30,080 nt of DNA from the IMG/VR virus record IMGVR_UViG_3300025112_000113, positions 1-30,080 of that record, one strand, 5' to 3'. Below the pieces are notes generated by a model that saw only the letters and a list, made by a program, of their open reading frames with translations, had not been told where the DNA came from and ran no database searches. Below are positions 17,674 through 24,051 of the stretch, in pieces (the stretch's first letter is position 1; each line of letters begins with the position of its first letter). The translations under genes and the position numbers were made by a program. The stretch is from a virus.

Positions 17674-18725
17674 TGGCCACCTATCTAGCAGACCAAAGCA
17701 TTCCCCCAAGAATCCATCATGAGGGTTTTGTTCGTAACGGGAAAGCACCCGATGGTCGATATATGCAGTCGGTTGTAAGAGGTACGAACCATATAGCTGC
17801 TTTTAGGAAAAAGTGTTTTTATACTTATGGGCGTGACCTAAACTCTTTGGTTGCTGGAATATCTGCGGGCAGAACATTTGGAGTAGGGTACAACTGGAAC
17901 GGATATAATACATCCAGACTGGAATTCCAAGTTGGTCTTATGCGGGTTGTTGCGGCAAGCTACACCGAGAATTGCCGTGTAAAGATAGTGGTAACAAGGA
18001 TAAGTGATACCAGTACCCAGACCATTTATTTTTATGACTTAATGTTTGCGGCAGGGCATTCGGTCGACACGCCTGAAAAAATAACTTGGATGAAAAAGGG
18101 CGTCAACGTAAATGCCAACGAGGCATACTCCATTGAAATCGTGGAAGAAAATTACGCTCGGTGCGTAGCGGTTTGTGCATTCGAGGTTGGTGGAAATCCA
18201 GTTGATGATACGGATACTGGAATCGTTAAACAAACCATAGGTGGGACGGGTGCCCCTATACTTGACGCGGACCAACAGGATATAATAGAGGCGCAGACAA
18301 ACCTTTGGAAAAGAAATGGGAGCGTTTTAGCATGGTGGTCTTTGGACACGGATCCTTATCAGATGGCGGCAACGACCTACACCAACTTGATAGACCGTTC
18401 GACTACGACAACTGTGGGCGCGGCAACTCCGGGAATAACGCTGGATTTACGATACCATGCCGTGAAATCCCAAACTACTGTTCCTGTCCGGCTTGCAGCA
18501 CTGGCACAGCGAACCAGTGGGACAGGTTCGACGGCGGACAATAGGGTAAGGTTTTCAAATGGGTCGGACCTTATTGAACTTACAGGAATTGGAAACACCA
18601 AGCAATGGTACACCGTTGATGGTACGTTACCCGTTGGGGCTGCTGCCGATAAATACGATTTTCAGGTTAGAACTTCGGGGGACACCATAAAGTTTTACGG
18701 TGTCACCGTTTTAAGTTATGAGTGA
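17673..18725 (+). CDS. tail accessory or fibre protein
   Basis: A 350-residue beta-rich protein right after the tip gene, TAATG-overlapping with it. Strands, Thr/Ser-rich loops and a short helical part near residue 200 (LDADQQDIIEAQTNLWKRNG) resemble a tail fibre or receptor-binding protein of modest size. No known family motif was seen. Position at the end of the tail block and composition support a virion surface protein. The stop overlaps the next start by eight bases. Confidence 0.55.
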   Translation: MATYLADQSIPPRIHHEGFVRNGKAPDGRYMQSVVRGTNHIAAFRKKCFYTYGRDLNSLVAGISAGRTFGVGYNWNGYNTSRLEFQVGLMRVVAASYTENCRVKIVVTRISDTSTQTIYFYDLMFAAGHSVDTPEKITWMKKGVNVNANEAYSIEIVEENYARCVAVCAFEVGGNPVDDTDTGIVKQTIGGTGAPILDADQQDIIEAQTNLWKRNGSVLAWWSLDTDPYQMAATTYTNLIDRSTTTTVGAATPGITLDLRYHAVKSQTTVPVRLAALAQRTSGTGSTADNRVRFSNGSDLIELTGIGNTKQWYTVDGTLPVGAAADKYDFQVRTSGDTIKFYGVTVLSYE

Positions 18726-19053
18726 GGAATTCCCACATACTCCAGCACCCGGAAGTATAGGAAACGTTTTGGAGCACCGTGTAAATTCCATAGAATTAAA
18801 ATATTCGGACATAAAAAAAATGGTCGTTAACAACCGAGAGGCCATGATTGACCTTGTTGGGAGTAGTGGAAAGAACGGGCGTATAGGATTCATAACAAAC
18901 CAGTTGGAAGAAATATCAACCGAGGTACAGGAGATACATAGAATCATGGAAAACCAGCGGACCTTTATCTGGAAAATTTGTTTGGCTATGCTAGCAACCT
19001 CGGGAGCTGGAGCAGGATTGGCGCAGGTCCTAATGGCCGCGATGGGAACCTGA
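18718..19053 (+). CDS. coiled-coil protein with C-terminal membrane helix, holin-like (XhlA-type)
   Basis: A 111-residue protein with a helical, charged coiled-coil part (residues 20-82, ISTEVQEIHRIMENQRTF) and one C-terminal hydrophobic helix (about 84-108, ICLAMLATSGAGAGLAQVLMAAMG). This layout matches XhlA-like haemolysin/holin accessory proteins that sit with endolysin genes. It lies directly before the M15 endolysin gene. It could form or regulate the lysis pore, together with the small membrane protein after the endolysin. An alternative is a tail-associated membrane adaptor. It overlaps the preceding gene by eight bases. Confidence 0.65.
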   Translation: MSEEFPHTPAPGSIGNVLEHRVNSIELKYSDIKKMVVNNREAMIDLVGSSGKNGRIGFITNQLEEISTEVQEIHRIMENQRTFIWKICLAMLATSGAGAGLAQVLMAAMGT

Positions 19054-19054
19054 T

Positions 19055-19654
19055 TTGTGGAATCTAAATAAAATTTGCCAACTGCTTCGGAAAAAGGAAA
19101 TTGAGGTAGTACCGTTCGATGGTGGGTTGATTGGTATTCCAGTTGGATTAAAGGAAAGGGACGAAGTTTATGGTGAACCATCTGTTTCCGTTGGAGCCGA
19201 CAACAGGTTCAAGGTTTCTAGGAAGTTTGGAAAAAACCTTGGAACGGTTCCTGCTGAAAGGTTTCCTAATTATTTTCGTCGCCTTTATATGCACCGATTG
19301 GTTGCTCCGTACTTTGTGGAAGCAATGCGTCGGGCTCATATCAACTGCCCCGATTGGAAACCAAAAAGGATAGGGTGTTTCAATCCAAGAAGGATGAGGC
19401 ATAGCAAAGATCCACGCGTTCCGTTCTCGGACCATACCTATGGGATAGCGTTCGATATTGACCCATCAGAAAATAGAGCATGGAGCCGAAGGAAGTATAA
19501 GGATAGACCGATGCCCTTTACTAAGGGTTGGAAAGAATATAGCAGCCTACCCGCTGGCGTGGTGATGGCTTTTGAAAGTGTAGGTTTTGAATGGGGCGGC
19601 AGATGGAAAACATTTTGCGATCCTATGCACTTCTCTTTAAGAAAGGTAAAGTAA
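19055..19654 (+). CDS. endolysin, M15-family (VanY/L-alanyl-D-glutamate type) peptidase
   Basis: A 199-residue zinc peptidase that cuts peptide bonds of peptidoglycan stem peptides to lyse the host. The M15 motifs are clear: SDHTYGIAFDID at residues 125-136, giving Zn ligands His127 and Asp134, and FCDPMHFSL at 187-195 with catalytic-region Asp189 and third ligand His192. There is no signal peptide, so it needs a holin to reach the wall. It starts at TTG 19055 with only a weak ribosome site, two bases after the upstream stop. No cell-wall-binding domain is seen in the basic N-terminal 70 residues, although these could have that role. TAATG overlap with the following holin-like gene. Confidence 0.88.
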   Translation: MWNLNKICQLLRKKEIEVVPFDGGLIGIPVGLKERDEVYGEPSVSVGADNRFKVSRKFGKNLGTVPAERFPNYFRRLYMHRLVAPYFVEAMRRAHINCPDWKPKRIGCFNPRRMRHSKDPRVPFSDHTYGIAFDIDPSENRAWSRRKYKDRPMPFTKGWKEYSSLPAGVVMAFESVGFEWGGRWKTFCDPMHFSLRKVK

Positions 19655-19887
19655 TGGCACAAGCAAGGAAACCTGGGTACCGTACTTCGGAGTTTTGGTT
19701 AAGTCTTTGCGCTTTAATTTTAGGCGCATTGATAGCAAGCGGGTATGTTGGAGACGAATCGACCGCAGGCAAGGTTATGGCCTTTGCTGCCAGTGCGTTC
19801 ACTGCTCTTGGATATAATATTTCCAGAGGCATGACCAAAAAGGCAGAGGCACTAACAAGTGCCATTTCTACCCAAGACCCCAAGTAG
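19654..19887 (+). CDS. small membrane protein, putative holin
   Basis: A 77-residue protein with two hydrophobic helices: residues 15-32 (FWLSLCALILGALIASGY) and about 41-57 (VMAFAASAFTALGYN), a short basic N-terminus with KPGYRTSEFW and a charged C-terminus. This two-helix design and a place right after the endolysin fit a class II-like holin. ATG 19654 overlaps the endolysin stop (TAATG). Just before its TAG stop the run CCCC (19878-19881) precedes AAG, and the -1 frame beyond is open and protein-like for 88 codons with no start codon of its own. A longer, 164-residue product by -1 slip, or an indel, is possible. Confidence 0.75.
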   Translation: MAQARKPGYRTSEFWLSLCALILGALIASGYVGDESTAGKVMAFAASAFTALGYNISRGMTKKAEALTSAISTQDPK

Positions 19888-20147
19888 CCCTTGACGATAT
19901 AAGCGATAAGGTTGAGGGCTCCTTAGTCGCGGCAACGGATCTCCCCGAGAACACCAGTAGCCTAAATCTCACCGGGTTTATAAAAGGAGACAGGAAGAGA
20001 TTCCTGACTGGTGCCCTCGCGGAATATTCACACCATTTTACCGACAAGGACGCCGCATTCCTAAGCGCATCCATTGCCATGGAGTCCGAACCTGATAGGT
20101 CCAGGCTTGTTTATGAATTCCTTGCAGGAGTGAAATTTACTTTCTGA
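19881..20147 (+). CDS. start-less reading frame, possible frameshift extension of holin-like gene
   Basis: The -1 frame relative to the holin-like gene is open from 19818 to the TGA at 20145-20147. Its translation after the holin stop reads like a real protein, for example LDDISDKVEGSLVAATD, GFIKGDRKRFLTGALAEY and SASIAMESEPDRSRLVYEF. It contains no ATG, GTG or TTG before the late ATG near 20083, so no normal start explains it. It is probably made as a C-terminal extension of the holin-like protein by a -1 slip on CCCC (19878-19881), or the pair is one gene split by an indel, real or from assembly. A rare start (CTG or ATA) is less likely. The function is unknown. Confidence 0.45.
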   Translation, partial: QVALDDISDKVEGSLVAATDLPENTSSLNLTGFIKGDRKRFLTGALAEYSHHFTDKDAAFLSASIAMESEPDRSRLVYEFLAGVKFTF

Positions 20148-20192
20148 ATTGTTTAGGCTAGTATAGTACAAGTGCCAAACAATGGAGATAAC

Positions 20193-20690
20193 ATGGAGCC
20201 GAATGCAGCGGAATGGGTAGATATTGAGGACCTGGTTCCTTGGACAGAGAATCCGAGGGACAATGACCACGCAGTGGATGAAGTTGCCAAGAGCCTTGAA
20301 CGATTTGGCTGGGGTGCCGTTATCATCGCTCGCCGTGAGAATGGGAGGGTTATTGCTGGGCATACAAGGCTTAAGGCAGCAATCAAACTTGGGCATGAGA
20401 AGGTTCCTGTTAGGTTTGTGGACATCACGGAACATGAATCGAGGGCATTGGCTTTAGCGGATAATCGATTGGGTGAACTTGCCAACTGGTCACAGGATCT
20501 ATCCAAAATCCTATCGGAATTAGATAAGGACGAGGTGAACTTGGACGGACTGGGTTGGTCCCTTGTTGAGTTGGAAAAGCTCATGGTGGAGAATGAACCG
20601 GCAGCCCAATTTGAGGAATTCAATGAGGACATAGGAACGGACCATAGATGCCCAAAGTGTAACTATGAGTGGTCTGGAGCCTCCTCATGA
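20193..20690 (+). CDS. ParB/sulfiredoxin-like domain protein with C-terminal CxxC
   Basis: A 165-residue protein with the ParB/Srx fold: NPR near residue 22, the phosphate-binding AGHTRLKAA (about 69-77) and LADNRLGELA (about 94-103). Members bind DNA, use CTP or cut DNA, and phage versions often sit beside DNA methyltransferases. The C-terminus ends with CPKCNYEW, half of a zinc ribbon, so it may bind metal as a dimer or with a partner. ATG 20193 has GGAG six bases before it; a GTG at 20172 is the longer option. It opens the operon and its stop overlaps the chorismate mutase start (ATGA). It may guide or regulate DNA modification, which is inference. Confidence 0.8.
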   Translation: MEPNAAEWVDIEDLVPWTENPRDNDHAVDEVAKSLERFGWGAVIIARRENGRVIAGHTRLKAAIKLGHEKVPVRFVDITEHESRALALADNRLGELANWSQDLSKILSELDKDEVNLDGLGWSLVELEKLMVENEPAAQFEEFNEDIGTDHRCPKCNYEWSGASS

Positions 20691-20989
20691 TTGCCAACAA
20701 CCCAAGAGTCCCTAGAATTGCCAAGGACTTTTTCAGAAAAGAGGTCGAGGACCTTCGTAAGATGATAAGCAGGCAGGATGACGAAATATCCATGGCCCTT
20801 CTTCGGAGATCCAAGCTTGTTCATAAAATGCAGAAACTGAAACAGGATTTCCAAGTGGACATGCGGGACCCATCCAGAGAGGAAGAGGTCTTAAAAAGGG
20901 TGGATGCTGGATTATACGGCGAAGAGGTAGCCCGTAAGATTTGGACAGTTCTTTTCGAGCATTCTAGGTTTGATGAACCAGAGGGATAA
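20687..20989 (+). CDS. chorismate mutase (AroQ, type II), stand-alone
   Basis: A 100-residue all-helical enzyme that converts chorismate to prephenate. The E. coli P-protein mutase active-site residues line up: Arg24 (Ec Arg11), Arg41 (Arg28), Lys52 (Lys39), Asp61 (Asp48), Arg64 and Glu65 (Arg51, Glu52) in RDPSREEEVL, and Ser93 (Ser84). Spacings match except for a four-residue shorter loop before the last helix. Ec Gln88 is Glu97 here; yeast mutase has Glu at this place too, with a more acidic pH optimum. ATG 20687 overlaps the previous stop, with GGAG at 20675. A phage seldom needs Phe/Tyr synthesis, so the reason is probably prephenate for the CmoA-like enzyme three genes on. Confidence 0.87.
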   Translation: MIANNPRVPRIAKDFFRKEVEDLRKMISRQDDEISMALLRRSKLVHKMQKLKQDFQVDMRDPSREEEVLKRVDAGLYGEEVARKIWTVLFEHSRFDEPEG

Positions 20990-22020
20990 TGGAGAAACCT
21001 CCATATAGAATTCCAGACATGAAGGAAATAGCGGCGATCCCATGGAATGGGATAAACGTGGTTTCCACGTTTTCGGGATGCGGTGGATCGTGCTTGGGAT
21101 ACAGGATTGCGGGATGCAAGGTTGTATGGGCCTCTGAATTTGTTCCAGCCGCGGCAGAGGTTTATAAATTGAATCACCCAAATTCCCATTTGGACACTAG
21201 GGACATCAGGGAAGTAGAGTCTTCCGATATTTTACGGGATGCAGGTATCCCAAAAGGTTCTGTGGATATTTTAGACGGAAGTCCTCCGTGCTCTTCCTTT
21301 AGCTTGGCGTCCGCAGGAAAGAGAACAAAGGATTGGGGAAAAGTAAAAAAGTATAGCGACACCAAACAGAGGACGGATGACCTTTTTTTCGAGTACACCC
21401 GAATCCTTGACGGGTTGCAACCCCGTGCGTTCGTAGCCGAAAACGTTCCTGCCCTTATAAGAGGAAAAGCCAAAGGATATTTTAAGCAGATAATTGGAGA
21501 GTTGAAAGATTGCGGTTACAAGGTTTCCGCAGCGATTATAAATGCTGGAAGACTAGGAGTTCCACAGGCTCGCCAAAGATTGATTTTTGTAGGGTTTAGG
21601 AATGATTTGGGGTTGAGCCCAGTTTTTCCACGTCCCGATAGCTGGGGTTATACGATAGGAGAATCCTTGAAGGGCCTTGATACCTCTGTCCAGTGCATTC
21701 GGTTTACCGGAAGAGGATGGGGAGTCGGCGCTCCTATTTATACGCCAAGTTTCCAGTCACCAACCGTTACCACTATGGGATTTTTTAGCGATGTTTACAA
21801 AGTGGATCGTCCAAGTTCCATTAACTGCTTTTCGGAAAATCAGAAAAACTCCGATAGGCTAACCATACATGAATTAAAAAGGCTCTGTTCCTTTCCAGAT
21901 GATTTTGAGCTTTCCGGTTCATATGAGCAGAGATGGGAAAGGCTTGGGCGCGCCGTACCTCCAATGATGATGAGTCGGATAGCCTCAACCATTGCGGAGA
22001 AATTAAATGCCAAGCGATGA
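20989..22020 (+). CDS. cytosine-C5 DNA methyltransferase family, predicted carboxymethyltransferase
   Basis: A 343-residue C5-cytosine methyltransferase. Motif I is STFSGCGG (26-33), motif IV GSPPCSSFS with nucleophile Cys101, motif VI ENV (151-153), motif VIII QARQR (193-197), motif IX RLTIHELKRLCSFPDDF (290-306) and motif X LGRAVPP (319-325). The target-recognition region (about 205-285) is short. The oddity is Arg321: the family has a nearly invariant Asn (GN[AS]V) there, close to the methyl donor. A Lys at the equivalent place of an engineered CpG methyltransferase has been reported to allow carboxy-SAM use. With a CmoA-like gene in the same operon, I infer transfer of a carboxymethyl group to cytosine. 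The target site is unknown. TAATG overlap upstream, 14-base overlap downstream. Confidence 0.88.
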   Translation: MEKPPYRIPDMKEIAAIPWNGINVVSTFSGCGGSCLGYRIAGCKVVWASEFVPAAAEVYKLNHPNSHLDTRDIREVESSDILRDAGIPKGSVDILDGSPPCSSFSLASAGKRTKDWGKVKKYSDTKQRTDDLFFEYTRILDGLQPRAFVAENVPALIRGKAKGYFKQIIGELKDCGYKVSAAIINAGRLGVPQARQRLIFVGFRNDLGLSPVFPRPDSWGYTIGESLKGLDTSVQCIRFTGRGWGVGAPIYTPSFQSPTVTTMGFFSDVYKVDRPSSINCFSENQKNSDRLTIHELKRLCSFPDDFELSGSYEQRWERLGRAVPPMMMSRIASTIAEKLNAKR

Positions 22021-22855
22021 CCATCTAACGGAAGGAATAAGGAGAGTCCTTATCGAGGAAGTGGAGAAGATAGATGGAAGGATTGCCGTTCTTCTATCTG
22101 GTGGAGTTGATTCCCATACACTGCTTGGTGCAGCAATAGCAGCAAAAAAAAATCCTCTTTGCCTTACATTTGCCTTAGAGGGTGTCAACTCAATGGACCA
22201 AAGGGAGGCAAGGAGGACCGCAAAGGCCTGTGGTCTGGAGTGCCGGGTTACCATCCTTCCTCGATCCATAGATATTTTACAAGAGGACGTTTCGGAATTA
22301 GTAAAGGTGTTTGGTCTTAGGAAAAAATCCGACATTGAATGCTCATGGCCCATAGTTAGGACAATTAGAGAATTGGAACCAGGGTTTACCGTACTCATTG
22401 GGTACAATGCGGAGAGATACTTTGGTCTTGGTAGAAAGAGGGAGATAACCTACAGGGACCAAGTTGACCCCGAACCAATAAATCTTTGCAGGAGAGAATT
22501 ATTCCTAAAGGGTTCCCCTCAAATAAGATGCGTTAGGAAAGTTGCCGCATCTAAGGAATGCCAAATAAGCGTTCCATACAGGGACCGATCTCCGGACCTG
22601 CTGGACCTATTTAACGGATTCAACTTCAAGGACATGAATTCCCCCAAACAGAAAAAACATGCGCGCCTTGCATTCAAGAAGGAAATCCCAAGAATTGTAA
22701 ACCTACTCCCACATACAAACCTTCAGCTTGGTGACTCAGGTATAGCCAAACATTTCCGTTCGTTAATAGATACGAATTGGAACGTTGGAGGGTGGAGGTC
22801 ACCAGTTGGAATTTATAACGCATTGGCAAACAACAGGATAGGAGTGGAGCAATGA
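22007..22855 (+). CDS. asparagine-synthetase-like ATP-dependent amide synthetase (no glutaminase domain)
   Basis: A 282-residue PP-loop enzyme matching the C-terminal synthetase domain of AsnB: LLSGGVDSHTLL at 29-40 (pyrophosphate loop SGGVDS 31-36), FALEGVNSMDQREARRTA (55-72) as the AsnB-type second strand, VLIGYNAERYFGLG (129-142) in place of the AsnB SGEGADE.FGG segment, and ISVPYRDRSPDLLDLF (187-202) for VPFLDH. The family adenylates a carboxylate and attaches an amine. The N-terminal Cys-type glutaminase is missing, so it must use free ammonia or another donor. In this operon the likely carboxylate is carboxymethylcytosine in DNA, giving the amide. This substrate is inference. A small-molecule substrate is possible. 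It overlaps both neighbours (ATGA at 22852). Confidence 0.8.
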   Translation: MPSDDHLTEGIRRVLIEEVEKIDGRIAVLLSGGVDSHTLLGAAIAAKKNPLCLTFALEGVNSMDQREARRTAKACGLECRVTILPRSIDILQEDVSELVKVFGLRKKSDIECSWPIVRTIRELEPGFTVLIGYNAERYFGLGRKREITYRDQVDPEPINLCRRELFLKGSPQIRCVRKVAASKECQISVPYRDRSPDLLDLFNGFNFKDMNSPKQKKHARLAFKKEIPRIVNLLPHTNLQLGDSGIAKHFRSLIDTNWNVGGWRSPVGIYNALANNRIGVEQ

Positions 22856-23559
22856 ACCAAGACATGGTTATCCCTGATGGAAAATGGGAATTCAATGATG
22901 AGGTCACAAAGGTTTTCGACGACATGTTAAAACGCTCCATTCCTCAATACGAGGTAATGAGGGAAGCAGTTACGGATTTGGCCCAACAGTATGCGGTACC
23001 ACAAACCGATATAGTTGACCTTGGGTGTTCCAGAGGAGAAGGAATTTCCAGACTGATAGATTACCTTCCATTCAACACCTTTGTTGGCGTTGAGATTTCC
23101 GAGCCAATGAGGAAATCCTGTATAGATAGGTTTTCCGATAGATTGCCTGCCAGTAAGGTAAGAATCCTTAATCTGGACCTTCGCCATCGGTACCCGGCGT
23201 GTTCCGCATCCGTTACGTTGGCGGTCCTAACTATACAATTCACGCCAATCGAATACAGGCAGCAAATCCTAAAAAACATTTATGACCATACGGAGAAGGG
23301 CGGAGCCCTTATTGTGGTTGAGAAGGTTTTAGGCGGATGCAATGAAATAAACGAATTGCTGGTGGACCAATACTATTCAATGAAAAACAGGAACGGATAC
23401 ACCCATGACCAGATAGACCGGAAAAGGCTATCTCTCGAAGGTGTATTGGTTCCTGTTACCGCCAAATGGAACGAGGAAATGTTGCAGTCGGCGGGGTTTA
23501 GTCGGGTGGAATGTTTTTGGAGGTGGATGAACTTCGCTGGTTGGGTTGCCTTAAAGTGA
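22852..23559 (+). CDS. cmoA-like: CmoA-like carboxy-S-adenosylmethionine synthase
   Basis: A 235-residue class I SAM enzyme that closely follows E. coli CmoA along its length: GKWEFNDEVTKVFDDMLKRSIPQY (split by me at residues 10-33), SAM-binding DLGCSRG (56-62), FVGVEISEPM (77-86), TIQFTPIEYRQQIL (127-140), EKGGALIVVEK (148-158), NGYTHDQIDRKR (181-192) and WRWMNFAGWVALK at the end. Arg192 aligns with CmoA Arg199, a residue reported to hold the carboxylate. CmoA makes carboxy-SAM and phenylpyruvate from SAM and prephenate. In bacteria its partner CmoB modifies tRNA wobble uridine; no CmoB is present here, and the likely user is the DNA methyltransferase. Last gene of the operon; it converges with and overlaps by nine bases a minus-strand gene. 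Confidence 0.9.
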   Translation: MNQDMVIPDGKWEFNDEVTKVFDDMLKRSIPQYEVMREAVTDLAQQYAVPQTDIVDLGCSRGEGISRLIDYLPFNTFVGVEISEPMRKSCIDRFSDRLPASKVRILNLDLRHRYPACSASVTLAVLTIQFTPIEYRQQILKNIYDHTEKGGALIVVEKVLGGCNEINELLVDQYYSMKNRNGYTHDQIDRKRLSLEGVLVPVTAKWNEEMLQSAGFSRVECFWRWMNFAGWVALK

Positions 23560-23976
23560 TGTTCTAAGGCGATTACCAATATAGGTACTCAGGACTTTCC
23601 GAGCTTGGTCGTGGATAGTGTTATCCGGGAATATCAACCGGGCATGTTGGAGCGTTTCAAGGACCTCTACGGTTCTATCGTATGAGAGGCGAGACATAAC
23701 ACCAAGCATCTTGGTATTGATAATGGTCCCACCCCAAAGCCTTTTCCATACTGCGCCTTCGTTTTTATCCTCGAACTTACTATCCAAGAACTCCTGGAGG
23801 ATCTCCTTCGATTGGTCCATCTGGTAACACAATGGAACGAAGGGCCAAGCAGCGGTTAACCTAATGGCCTCAGGGAAGTCCAAAAGAAAAATTAGAGTGG
23901 TCGGGTCGTTTTGCCGTTTATACGGAGCCAACATATCGTCCCAATAGGCGTTAGTTTTAACAAATTCAATTTCCAT
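23551..23976 (-). CDS. hypothetical protein, possible winged-helix
   Basis: A 141-residue protein of unknown function, last in the minus-strand operon. The C-terminal half (TKMLGVMSRLSYDRTVEVLETLQHARLI, split here as residues about 89-115, then a short hairpin and helix) resembles a winged-helix, with a recognition-helix-like segment RTVEVLETLQ. The N-terminal half is rich in aromatic residues. The ATG is preceded by AGGATAAAAAAAAA on the minus strand: a good ribosome site followed by nine A. It converges with the CmoA-like gene. It may be a regulatory or recombination-linked protein. Confidence 0.65.
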   Translation of the reverse strand: MEIEFVKTNAYWDDMLAPYKRQNDPTTLIFLLDFPEAIRLTAAWPFVPLCYQMDQSKEILQEFLDSKFEDKNEGAVWKRLWGGTIINTKMLGVMSRLSYDRTVEVLETLQHARLIFPDNTIHDQARKVLSTYIGNRLRTSL

Positions 23977-24012
23977 TTTTTTTTATCCTCGTACCAAACG
24001 GGAAAGGAACGA

Positions 24013-24042
24013 CGCAAGCCACGAGAAATATCGTAGCTTGCG
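24013..24042. terminator. hairpin between zinc-ribbon gene and 141-residue gene
   Basis: CGCAAGC (24013-24019) pairs with GCTTGCG (24036-24042). Inside it, ACGA (24021-24024) pairs with TCGT (24031-24034) across one mismatch, with loop GAAATA. On the plus strand it is followed by a T-rich stretch (TATATATTATTTTTC), so it could stop read-through from the modification operon. On the minus strand the T run is weak. It may equally be an mRNA structure between two minus-strand genes. Confidence 0.5.
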
Positions 24043-24051
24043 CCGTATATA

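Noticed and set aside
19831-19843. A-rich AAAAAGG in the holin-like gene as the slip site for the start-less frame
   Set aside because: The phase is C-AAA-AAG, not a full X XXY YYZ match, and a slip here would replace a natural-looking C-terminus (AEALTSAISTQDP) with an unlikely one before the protein-like part.
20139-20167. Sigma70 promoter (TATAGT) before the modification operon
   Set aside because: A -10-like TATAGT is present at 20162-20167 but no fitting -35 box lies 16-18 bases upstream, so the evidence is too weak to call.
22007-22855. PP-loop protein as QueC (7-deazaguanine pathway)
   Set aside because: The later segments match the AsnB synthetase domain (FGLG and VPYRDR regions), no zinc Cys cluster of QueC is seen, and no QueD/QueE/FolE genes are nearby.
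22852-23559. CmoA-like gene as tRNA wobble modification enzyme
   Set aside because: No CmoB, tRNA gene or other tRNA-modification gene is in the window, and it is coupled to DNA-modifying genes; DNA use is the simpler reading, although boosting the host tRNA pathway cannot be fully excluded.
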